The notes: generated from the sequence alone by a model not told the origin. Shown: positions 1-4,685, counted from the first letter of the stretch. The stretch is DNA of 5,872 nt from Pseudomonas sp. (GCA_003523465.1 DQAA01000103.1:1-5872), one strand, 5' to 3'. Program-made: numbers and translations.

Positions 1-46
1 TGCTGAGGGCCCTATCGCTGGCAAGCCAGCGATAGGGCCAGCAGCA
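1..46. repeat. REP-type perfect palindrome, possible transcript end for the SDR gene
   Basis: Positions 8-22 and 25-39 form a perfect 15-bp stem (GGCCCTATCGCTGGC and its complement) with a 2-nt AA centre. After a two-base mismatch the pairing resumes for 5 bp (1-5 with 42-46). The core CGCTGGCAAGCCAGCG is the same as in the REP copies at 2881 and 3247, and the tail GGCCAGCAGCAACAC resembles the tail after those at 3247 and 4392. It sits 7 bp beyond the stop of the minus-strand dehydrogenase gene, where REPs commonly stabilise or end transcripts. There is no T-run on either side, so it is not a classical intrinsic terminator. Confidence 0.75.
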
Positions 47-52
47 ACACCA

Positions 53-757
53 TCAAATACTGCGAGTCACCCCACCATCAACCTTGAGATTCTGCCCAGT
101 GATATACCCGGCACCCTCGCTAGCCAGAAACGCAATGGTCGCCGCAATCTCCTCACTGGTCCCATACCGCTTCAGCGGCACGCTGTCACGGCGCTGATCG
201 GTGGCCGGCAGGCTATCGATCCACCCCGGCAGCACGTTGTTCATCCGCACGTTATCGCCGGCATAGGTGTCGGCAAAGATCTTGGTAAAGGCCGCCAGCC
301 CGGCACGGAACACCGCCGACGTCGGGAACAGGTCCACCGGTTCGAAGGCCCAGGCCGTGGAGATGTTGATGACCACCCCACCCTGCTGGCGCTGCATGAT
401 CGGCGCCACCAGGCGGGTCGGGCGGATCACGTTGAGCAGGTAGGTGTCCATGCCCTTGTGCCAGTCCTCGTCGCTGATCTCCAGGATCTGCGCCCGCGGC
501 CCGTGGCCCGCGCTGTTGACCAGCACATCGACCCGCCCCCACTTCTCCATCACCGCATCCACCAGGCGCTGCAGATCCTCGACCGACTGGTTGCTGCCGG
601 TCACGCCGACACCACCCAGCTCCCTCGCCAGCGCCTCGCCCTTGCCGGACGACGAGAGGATGCCGACCTTGTAGCCGTCGGCCGCCAGTCGCCGTGCAGT
701 GGCCGCGCCCATGCCGCTGCCGGCGGCGGTGATGATCGCTACTTTTTCGACTGCCAT
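53..757 (-). CDS. Short-chain dehydrogenase/reductase (SDR) family protein with non-canonical active site
   Basis: A 234-residue soluble cytosolic protein with the Rossmann fold of classical SDRs, which are NAD(P)-dependent oxidoreductases acting on alcohols and ketones; the substrate cannot be read. Visible motifs: dinucleotide-binding TAAGSGMG at residues 10-17, NSAG at 81-84, the conserved Asn of LLNV at 109, Ser133 in INIST, PGW at 177-179 and the C-terminal GQNLKVDGG at 221-229. The usual YxxxK is absent: the aligned segment is S147-A-V-F-R151, so Tyr is replaced by Ser and Lys by Arg. Length is normal for the family. The start at 757 was chosen over an in-frame ATG at 820 because a perfect AGGAGG lies 4 nt upstream and because family members begin a few residues before the first beta strand. 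It lies 100 bp downstream of the LysR gene on the same strand, so read-through is possible. Family assignment is secure; enzymatic activity is uncertain. Confidence 0.93.
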   Translation of the reverse strand: MAVEKVAIITAAGSGMGAATARRLAADGYKVGILSSSGKGEALARELGGVGVTGSNQSVEDLQRLVDAVMEKWGRVDVLVNSAGHGPRAQILEISDEDWHKGMDTYLLNVIRPTRLVAPIMQRQQGGVVINISTAWAFEPVDLFPTSAVFRAGLAAFTKIFADTYAGDNVRMNNVLPGWIDSLPATDQRRDSVPLKRYGTSEEIAATIAFLASEGAGYITGQNLKVDGGVTRSI

Positions 758-761
758 GTTG

Positions 762-767
762 CCTCCT
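762..767 (-). promoter_or_regulatory. Strong ribosome binding site of the SDR gene
   Basis: The minus strand reads AGGAGG followed by CAAC and ATG at 757 (plus strand CCTCCT at 762-767). This consensus Shine-Dalgarno site fixes the start at 757 rather than at the upstream ATG at 820. Confidence 0.85.
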
Positions 768-774
768 GGGATTT

Positions 775-796
775 GGACTCTTGATGTTTCGAGTCC
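775..796. promoter_or_regulatory. Short inverted repeat upstream of the SDR gene, possible operator
   Basis: GGACTC (775-780) and GAGTCC (791-796) form a 6-bp dyad with a 10-nt spacer in the 100-bp gap between the LysR gene and the SDR gene, just upstream of the SDR ribosome binding site. Size and position suit an operator or a leader hairpin. The arms are short enough for chance, and no clear -35/-10 pair was found around it. Confidence 0.25.
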
Positions 797-857
797 CTTC
801 ACCCTAGCAGTCGTTTCCATGACCAGGGAGGCAGGGATGCTTTGTCGAGCCAGTAGC

Positions 858-1751
858 TCAACTATCGGCTGCCTGTTCCTTCAGCCACTGCTTCACCACC
901 TGCAGCACCGGCGACTGCTGTGCCTTGCGTGGCCAGACCAGATAGAACGCCTTGTCAAGACGCAGGTCCTGGTCGAACACCTGGGCCAGGCGGCCGGCGG
1001 CGATATCGTCCTTGACGAAGGCATGGCTGGCCAGCGCGATGCCCTGCCCGCCGATGGCCGCCTCGATGGCCAGGGACGTCTGGTTGAAGCGCAGGTTTCT
1101 TGCGGTCGGCGAAGGATGATCGGGGAACAACGCGGCAACGAACAACGGCCAGTAATGGTGGGCGTCATGCAGTGCGACAAAGCCCTGCAACGCCTCGAAG
1201 GTCTGCGGCGTGCCCTTCTCCGCCAACAACGACGGGCTCGCCACCGCCACCACCCGCTGCTCCATCAGCAGTTCGGTGTTCAGGCCGCCACCGAAAGGCG
1301 GCTGGCCGTAGCGCACGGCGATATCGACGCCATCGGTGTGGAAATGGGAAAGCCGGTCGGTAGCCAGCAAGCGCAGGTCGATCTCCGGGTTGCCCTCGGC
1401 AAAGCCGCCCAAACGCGGGATCAGCCATTTCGAGGCGAAGGTCGGGGTCACGCTGACGGTCAGGTGGGAGGATTCGGGGCGCAGCAGGCGGGTCGCTTCG
1501 TCGATCATCGCCAGGGCGCTGCGGATGCTGGCGCTGTAGGCGCGGCCGGCGTCGGTCAGGCCCAGACCCCGGGGCAGGCGCTCGAACAGGCGGATCTCCA
1601 GGCTCGCTTCAAGGCCGCGGATCTGCTGGGCCACGGCGGCCTGGGTCAGGCCCAGCTCTTCGGCGGCCAGGCGAAAGTTCAGATGCCGCGCCACGACTTC
1701 GAACATGCGCAGGGCGTTGAGGGAGGGCAAACCGGGAAAGCCTGCTGACAT
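858..1751 (-). CDS. LysR-family transcriptional regulator, GcvA-like
   Basis: A 297-residue DNA-binding regulator of normal LysR length. The N-terminal winged helix-turn-helix spans about residues 8-68, with LPSLNALRMFEVVARHLNF at 8-26 and the helix-turn-helix AAEELGLTQAAVAQQIRGLE at 29-48. The PSLNALRxFE opening and SVTPTFASKWLIPRL (100-114), which begins the effector domain, mark the GcvA-like subgroup. The periplasmic-binding-protein-like effector domain runs to about 290, with GVDIAVRYG at 141-149 and GQGIALASHAFV at 235-246. The inducer is not predictable. It faces the EamA/DMT exporter at 1922, the classic arrangement of a LysR regulator with a divergently transcribed target, and precedes the SDR gene on its own strand. 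Either or both may be targets. The ATG at 1751 has no strong Shine-Dalgarno sequence, but no earlier in-frame ATG is close by and the opening matches the family. Confidence 0.95.
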   Translation of the reverse strand: MSAGFPGLPSLNALRMFEVVARHLNFRLAAEELGLTQAAVAQQIRGLEASLEIRLFERLPRGLGLTDAGRAYSASIRSALAMIDEATRLLRPESSHLTVSVTPTFASKWLIPRLGGFAEGNPEIDLRLLATDRLSHFHTDGVDIAVRYGQPPFGGGLNTELLMEQRVVAVASPSLLAEKGTPQTFEALQGFVALHDAHHYWPLFVAALFPDHPSPTARNLRFNQTSLAIEAAIGGQGIALASHAFVKDDIAAGRLAQVFDQDLRLDKAFYLVWPRKAQQSPVLQVVKQWLKEQAADS

Positions 1752-1755
1752 GGCG

Positions 1756-1771
1756 ATGGATTTTCTACTGG
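1756..1771 (-). repeat. 16-nt leader element, copy 1 (LysR side)
   Basis: On the minus strand this reads CCAGTAGAAAATCCAT and ends 4 nt before the LysR start codon. It matches the plus-strand copy at 1884-1899 at 15 of 16 positions. So close to the start codon, it would fall within the mRNA leader or initiation region of the LysR gene. Confidence 0.6.
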
Positions 1772-1883
1772 AGTGGGAAAGTTTGGCTGTCTCTCTGGGG
1801 CCGACGCGGGCTTGCTAGCCTGCGCTGGCATCAAGGACAGCTGGTCCGAGGCTACGCGCCGCATTGCGGGATGGAAACCCCGG

Positions 1884-1899
1884 CCAGTAGAAAAACCAT
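1884..1899 (+). repeat. 16-nt leader element, copy 2 (exporter side)
   Basis: Reads CCAGTAGAAAAACCAT and ends 22 nt before the exporter start codon at 1922. Its partner upstream of the LysR gene is non-coding. This supports treating the copy here as leader too, and so supports the exporter start at 1922 rather than the in-frame ATG at 1871. Confidence 0.6.
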
Positions 1900-1921
1900 T
1901 CGCTCAGCCAAAGGCCCTGTC

Positions 1922-2824
1922 ATGAAAAAGCCTGCCATCGCCGCCTTCGTCTTCCTCGGCGTTATCTGGGGCAGCAACTTCGTCTTCGTAAAGTCCGCCG
2001 CCCAGTACATCACGCCGTTGCAGATCACCCTGCTGCGGGTGCTGTTCGGCTTCGTCCCGGTGCTGGTCTATGCCCTTGCCAGTGGCGCGCTGCGGCGTGA
2101 GCACTGGCGGCATGCCCGGCACTTCCTGGTGATGTCGCTGCTGGCGACGGCGGTCTACTACTTCGCCTTCGCCAAGGGCACCGCGCTGCTGGACACCAGC
2201 ATCGCCGGGATGCTCGGCGGGGCCATTCCGCTGTTCACCTTTCTCTGTGCCTGGGTGTTCCTGCGCAGCGAGCCGCTCAGTGGCTTGAAGGTGCTCGGCG
2301 TCGGGTTGGGGTTTCTCGGCATTCTGCTGGTGGCGCGGCCCTGGTCGGCGCAGGGGACGATCGATCCGCTGGGGGTGCTGTACATGATTCTCGGGTCGTG
2401 CAGCGTGGGGTGCTCGTTCGTGTATGCGAAGCGCTTTATCAGCCCGCTGGGCCTGCCGGCGGTGGCGTTGGTGACCTATCAGATCGGCCTGGCGCTGGTG
2501 ATGTTGCTGGTGGTCACGCCGTTGCAGGGGATCGACGCGGTGTTCGCGGATACCGGGGCGTGGGTGGGGTTGGTGTTCGGGCTGGGGCTGCTGGGGACGG
2601 GGGCGGCCTATCTGGCGTATTACCTGATTGTCGCGGCGTTCGGGGCGGTGGCGGCTTCGGCGGTGACCTATATTCCGCCGGTGGTGGCACTGCTGATCGG
2701 GGCGTGGTTGGGGGAGCCGGTAACGGGGAGTTCGTGGGTGGCGGTGGGCTTGATTCTGGGTGGGGTGGGGTTGGTGCAGATGCGGGTGGGTGGATGGCGA
2801 GGGGTTGGGCTTCAGCGGGATTGA
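1922..2824 (+). CDS. EamA-domain DMT-superfamily inner-membrane transporter
   Basis: A 300-residue integral inner-membrane protein, the usual length for the ten-helix drug/metabolite transporter family. It has two EamA repeats of five helices each. Repeat 1 covers about residues 6-138, opening with FVFLGVIWGSNFVFVK (9-24), where WGSNF is the family's first-helix signature. Repeat 2 covers about 148-287 and includes YIPPVVALLIGAWLGEPVT (250-268), typical of the ninth helix. The positive C-terminal tail (RVGGWRGVGLQRD) fits a cytoplasmic end. Family members mostly export amino acids or other small metabolites; the substrate here is unknown. Start 1922 is preceded by AAAGG at 7 nt; the alternative at 1871 would add 17 polar residues across the leader repeat. 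It is divergent from the GcvA-like regulator, which probably controls it. The 3' half switches from C-ending to G-ending codons and becomes very G-rich. Confidence 0.93.
   Translation: MKKPAIAAFVFLGVIWGSNFVFVKSAAQYITPLQITLLRVLFGFVPVLVYALASGALRREHWRHARHFLVMSLLATAVYYFAFAKGTALLDTSIAGMLGGAIPLFTFLCAWVFLRSEPLSGLKVLGVGLGFLGILLVARPWSAQGTIDPLGVLYMILGSCSVGCSFVYAKRFISPLGLPAVALVTYQIGLALVMLLVVTPLQGIDAVFADTGAWVGLVFGLGLLGTGAAYLAYYLIVAAFGAVAASAVTYIPPVVALLIGAWLGEPVTGSSWVAVGLILGGVGLVQMRVGGWRGVGLQRD
2579..2603 (+). other. G-quadruplex-capable motif inside the exporter gene
   Basis: Four G-tracts (GGG, GGGG, GGGG, GGGGG) separated by CT, CTGCT and AC satisfy the standard G3+N1-7 quadruplex pattern on the coding strand, so the structure could form in the mRNA. 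The region encodes the glycine-rich eighth helix (LVFGLGLLGTG), but the choice of GGG codons is synonymous and not forced by the protein. Confidence 0.5.
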
Positions 2825-2880
2825 TGGTGGGGCTGCGGGCGCTTCGCCGTGCCAGTTACAAAAATTTTCAGATATCCAGA

Positions 2881-2907
2881 CTCATCGCTGGCAAGCCAGC
2901 TCCCACA
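2881..2907 (-). repeat. REP element, copy B
   Basis: A 27-bp element with core CGCTGGCAAGCCAGC and flank TCCCACA. It is an exact inverted copy of 3247-3273. It lies between the exporter and the DUF6429-type gene, a typical extragenic REP position. Confidence 0.85.
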
Positions 2908-2918
2908 ATGCGCCCAGA

Positions 2919-2938
2919 AAAGCGCTCGTGTGCGCTTT
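2919..2938. promoter_or_regulatory. Inverted repeat upstream of the DUF6429-type gene
   Basis: AAAGCGC (2919-2925) and GCGCTTT (2932-2938) are exact complements around a 6-nt spacer. It could be an operator or a small hairpin ending transcription from the exporter. TACACT at 2952-2957 could serve as a -10 box downstream, but a matching -35 box is poor, so the promoter call is weak. Confidence 0.3.
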
Positions 2939-2995
2939 GCGGAGCACGGCTTACACTCAAATACCGACCCCTGCATTCCAAGCGGAGCAACGACC

Positions 2996-3226
2996 ATGGA
3001 ATACGACGAAGCCCTGATTGACGAAGCCGTTCTTGCCTTGCTGGCAGCCTTCAGCACGGATACCGGGAATACATGGAAAGGTTATGACTTTGGCGTGATG
3101 AACCGTTTGCATGAGCAGGAACTCATCGACAACCCAGTCAACAGGAACAAGTCTGTCTGGTTGACGCCTGAAGGGCTTGAACGAGGTCGGCAAATAGCCG
3201 AACGCCTGTTCGCCAGAAAAGACTGA
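2996..3226 (+). CDS. DUF6429-family small protein
   Basis: A 76-residue soluble protein. The opening MEYDEALIDEAVLALLA, the central WKGYDFGVMNRLHEQELIDNP (27-47) and KSVWLTPEGLERGRQIAERLF (52-72) match, from memory, the pattern of the DUF6429 family, which has no established function. The order helix, WKG(Y/F)D, LHE, then a short beta segment with LTxEGL looks like a compact winged-helix fold, so nucleic-acid binding is conceivable but not shown. The ATG at 2996 is chosen because GGAG (2984-2987) lies 8 nt upstream and the family begins at this M-x-YDEALID motif; an in-frame ATG at 2849 would add 49 residues across a REP element and is rejected. It stands alone, bracketed by an exact inverted REP pair. 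Confidence 0.85.
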   Translation: MEYDEALIDEAVLALLAAFSTDTGNTWKGYDFGVMNRLHEQELIDNPVNRNKSVWLTPEGLERGRQIAERLFARKD

Positions 3227-3246
3227 CCGGAACACGACGCCGACCC

Positions 3247-3294
3247 TGTGGGAGCTGGCTTGCCAGCGATGAGGCCATCAGCAACACAGCTAAA
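3247..3294 (+). repeat. REP element, copy C, with extended tail
   Basis: The first 27 bases are the exact inverted copy of the element at 2881-2907. They are followed by GAGGCCATCAGCAACACAGC and TAAA, a tail shared with the degenerate copy at 4392-4435 and partly with that at 25-50. It lies 20 bp past the stop of the DUF6429-type gene, where its hairpin could stabilise the 3' end of that transcript. Confidence 0.85.
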
Positions 3295-3392
3295 ACCTGG
3301 CACCTTCCAGTGCAACTGGCTTATCGACATCAAGGCTACAGCATTGAGAAACTCTCAGCTCCAGACAGGCCTTCAACAGTAAAAACATCACT

Positions 3393-3776
3393 ATGACCGA
3401 GAAGCTATCGCAGGACGATCTCAAGGCTCTATGGGTCAACGCAGCGGAGCACGGACTCACCCTCAACGATCTGAGCGCCATTGCCATGCGTTATGACATC
3501 GGTGCCGATGACCTCCTCAACGAGCTTTCATCGAGGCTCGCTGTGGATTTTCTCTCCGGCTCGCTGACCTATGACTTCTGCGATCAGGTGATCAATGGCC
3601 TGTTCGACGCCATCACTGATCTGGGTATACAGAACGAGTTTCCGGAGCCGGCATTCGCCCTGTACAAGGCGTTCGATCAGGGTGAGTGGGTTCGCCAGGA
3701 CGACCCGCCGGGCATCGATCCTGGCGAGAAATACACTAGACCTCAGGTGGTGGCGATCATGGCCAGATTTGCGTAG
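3393..3776 (+). CDS. Hypothetical protein (127 aa), first gene of an abutting pair
   Basis: Not recognised as a named family. It is acidic, soluble and probably all-helical in its first 80 residues (KLSQDDLKALWVNAAEHGLTL, then SAIAMRYDIGADDLLNELSS). The C-terminal half, with NEFPEPAFALYKAFDQGEW (81-99) and DPGEKYTRPQVVAIMARF (109-126), has the aromatic/acidic character and YxAFDxGE-type segment that I associate with small immunity-type proteins; this is an impression, not an identification. No signal peptide or membrane helix. Codon use is normal for a Pseudomonas. The ATG at 3393 lacks a clear Shine-Dalgarno sequence; upstream is A-rich (CAGTAAAAACATCACT). Its stop TAG directly abuts the next ATG, so the two are almost certainly one transcript. 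Confidence 0.8.
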   Translation: MTEKLSQDDLKALWVNAAEHGLTLNDLSAIAMRYDIGADDLLNELSSRLAVDFLSGSLTYDFCDQVINGLFDAITDLGIQNEFPEPAFALYKAFDQGEWVRQDDPPGIDPGEKYTRPQVVAIMARFA

Positions 3777-3995
3777 ATGAATGACGAATCCCTGATGGAA
3801 ATCGAACAAGCCGCCTACCAAGAATTCGAGCGACTCTGGAACCAGGGCAGCTTCGATCAGCAGCGGCTGGGCCAGGCGTTCTACAACCACTTCCGGCTGC
3901 ACAAGCTCACGAGCCAAAGCCCCCTCCACGAACTGTATGAAGCCAAGGGCGAGCAAGCCCTGCGACTGATCTCCCAGCTCTTCACCATCAAATAG
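3777..3995 (+). CDS. Hypothetical small protein (72 aa), second gene of an abutting pair
   Basis: Not recognised. A small, largely helical, soluble protein. Features are MEIEQAAYQEFERLWNQG (7-24), an aromatic/His-rich central helix QAFYNHFRLHKL (33-44), and LHELYEAKGEQALRLISQLF (50-69). There are no membrane segments and no catalytic signature. Its ATG follows the TAG of the previous gene with no gap (TAG-ATG). No Shine-Dalgarno is visible in the end of the upstream gene, so translation probably depends on coupling with it. An alternative ATG at 3795 would remove six residues but has no better binding site. The pairing suggests a joint function such as a two-component complex, but nothing in sequence specifies it. 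Confidence 0.75.
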   Translation: MNDESLMEIEQAAYQEFERLWNQGSFDQQRLGQAFYNHFRLHKLTSQSPLHELYEAKGEQALRLISQLFTIK

Positions 3996-4011
3996 CAACA
4001 CCGCGCCCCAG

Positions 4012-4052
4012 GTAGGAGCGTGGCTTGCCCGCGAAGGACCGCATAGCGGTCC
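4012..4052 (+). repeat. REP element, copy D (different family), plus small hairpin
   Basis: GTAGGAGCGTGGCTTGCCCG and the following CGAAGG form a REP of a different Pseudomonas family from copies B and C. It is followed directly by a perfect 7-bp hairpin, GGACCGC-ATA-GCGGTCC (4036-4052). It begins 16 bp past the stop of the 72-aa gene and could act as its 3' stabiliser or as a weak terminator; the sequence after the hairpin (CAAAATC) lacks a T-run. Confidence 0.75.
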
Positions 4053-4112
4053 CAAAATCATCCAGCACGAGCCCCTGCCTTGCAGCACTCCAAATCCTAC
4101 GAGAAAACTCCC

Positions 4113-4352
4113 ATGCCAACAGAACCCCTATGCCTCGTCTTCACCCCGGCACTCGTCACCCTGCTCCAAGCCGCCGAAAACCGCAAAGGCTCCCCTCTCA
4201 CCGAACCTGAAGCCGTCGCCATCCGCGACGCAGCCACTTGCATCGCCGTGACCTTCAGTACCGCCTTCGCCATGGAGCAGGAGCGCGGCTACCAAGACAT
4301 CGTCGCCGAGGACTGCTGGAACGAATGGCAGCGAGTACGCCTCTCGGCCTGA
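4113..4352 (+). CDS. Hypothetical small protein (79 aa)
   Basis: No named family recognised. The motif series LCLVFTPALVTLLQAAENRKGSPLT (6-30), EAVAIRDAATCIAV (33-46) and the end RGYQDIVAEDCWNEWQRVR (58-76) looks conserved-type rather than random, and I recall similar small Pseudomonas proteins ending in RGYxDI-x(3)-DCWxEWQ without assigned function. It has two cysteines besides Cys7 (C43, C68), no signal peptide and no convincing membrane helix. The ATG at 4113 is chosen; a TTG in frame at 4080 would add 11 residues but has no binding site. A weak GAGA lies about 9 nt before the ATG. It stands alone between REP copies D and E. Confidence 0.7.
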   Translation: MPTEPLCLVFTPALVTLLQAAENRKGSPLTEPEAVAIRDAATCIAVTFSTAFAMEQERGYQDIVAEDCWNEWQRVRLSA

Positions 4353-4391
4353 TCGAACCCGCAACTGCAAGTCGTGACAACACGCGACCTT

Positions 4392-4435
4392 TGTGGGAGC
4401 GAGCCAGCGATGAGGCCATCAGCAACATAGCTAAA
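4392..4435 (+). repeat. Degenerate REP element, copy E
   Basis: It begins TGTGGGAGC and then jumps to CCAGCGATGAGGCCATCAGC, followed by the same tail as copy C (AACAYAGCTAAA). The central TGGCTTG of copy C is replaced by GAG, which destroys the palindrome. It is about 40 bp past the stop of the 79-aa gene. Confidence 0.75.
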
Positions 4436-4570
4436 TTGTGCAACCATGATTTTCGCCCATAACCATCCTTCCTGTGATGTAACACCCAGCACAAAAGACA
4501 AGATGTTCACTCATAAGTTGATGACCTACTCTCTGGAATCGATGTGCGAGTCTTGGATCACCTCATCATT

Positions 4571-4596
4571 GGCTGTGGCGAGCCTTTTTCCTTTTT
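4571..4596 (+). terminator. Weak candidate intrinsic terminator
   Basis: GGCT-GTGGCG-AGCC followed directly by TTTTTCCTTTTT resembles a plus-strand intrinsic terminator. The stem is only 4 bp, so efficiency is doubtful. It would serve transcripts running from the small plus-strand genes. Confidence 0.25.
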
Positions 4597-4620
4597 AGAC
4601 GCAGGATTGATTTAGTAACG

Positions 4621-4656
4621 CCGGTTGATCCGCTGCTAATGCAGTGGATCAACCGG
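4621..4656. terminator. Strong 16-bp hairpin, likely transcript end between convergent units
   Basis: CCGGTTGATCCGCTGC (4621-4636), loop TAAT, then GCAGTGGATCAACCGG (4641-4656). All 16 positions pair, one as G-U on the plus strand. It lies 29 bp past the stop of the minus-strand gene and downstream of the plus-strand small genes, where a bidirectional terminator is expected. The only T-run is 13 nt beyond it on the plus strand (TTTTTT at 4669-4675), and the minus strand has none. A REP-like or protein-binding palindrome is therefore an alternative. Confidence 0.5.
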
Positions 4657-4685
4657 GATAGGGCTCAAATTTTTTAAAGTAAATA

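Larger units (their letters stand above)
1752..1921. promoter_or_regulatory. Divergent LysR/DMT promoter region
   Basis: This 170-bp region must carry the promoters of the LysR gene (leftward) and of the exporter (rightward), and probably the LysR binding sites. Two things can be seen. First, an imperfect dyad TGCTAGC-CTGC-GCTGGCA at 1813-1830 (6 of 7 pairs), near the middle, is a candidate LysR operator. Second, a 16-nt element is repeated in inverted orientation at 1756-1771 and 1884-1899 with one mismatch, giving each gene the same leader element. No convincing sigma-70 pair could be assigned by eye, as is common for activator-dependent promoters. Confidence 0.6.
4436..4685. other. AT-richer intergenic stretch without a convincing gene
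   Basis: Between the degenerate REP and the stop of the minus-strand gene at 4686 no supported gene is seen. Contents: a 31-codon plus-strand ATG frame at 4503-4598 with no good ribosome binding site; a weak stem GGCT/AGCC (4571-4584) followed by TTTTTCCTTTTT, which could end plus-strand transcription; a strong hairpin at 4621-4656; and AATTTTTTAAAG at 4668-4679. Composition shifts here from GC-rich to AT-richer, marking the left edge of the foreign-looking segment. Confidence 0.6.

Noticed and set aside
758..820. Twenty-one extra residues at the N-terminus of the SDR
   Set aside because: A perfect AGGAGG immediately precedes the ATG at 757, and SDRs start just before the first beta strand.
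699..1748. A 349-codon open frame on the plus strand opposite the LysR gene
   Set aside because: It is the antisense shadow of a high-GC gene: Gln/Gly/Ala/Arg-rich low-complexity translation with no domain, while the minus strand encodes a clear LysR regulator.
1871..1921. Extended N-terminus of the exporter from the ATG at 1871
   Set aside because: It would add 17 polar residues before the first membrane helix, has no good ribosome binding site, and covers the 16-nt repeat that is non-coding on the LysR side.
2849..2995. Longer start for the DUF6429-type protein
   Set aside because: The additional 49 residues translate a REP element and the intergenic dyad; the family motif begins at the internal ATG, which has its own GGAG.
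2398..3021. A 207-codon plus-strand frame across the end of the exporter and beyond
   Set aside because: It is glycine/valine-rich out-of-frame translation of the G-rich exporter gene that then runs through a REP element; no domain pattern.
3307..3357. Two small perfect hairpins (CCAGT-GCA-ACTGG at 3307-3319 and TGAGA-AAC-TCTCA at 3345-3357) before the 127-aa gene
   Set aside because: Stems of only 5 bp with 3-nt loops are expected by chance in this much sequence; no supporting promoter or conserved motif, so not listed as regulatory.
3528..4088. A 186-codon minus-strand frame opposite the abutting gene pair
   Set aside because: Antisense shadow running across the junction of two good plus-strand genes and into a REP; no ribosome binding site or recognisable domain.
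2881..4435. CRISPR-like array from the repeated palindromes
   Set aside because: The repeats are irregularly spaced, lie in both orientations, differ between copies and flank genes; they are REP elements.
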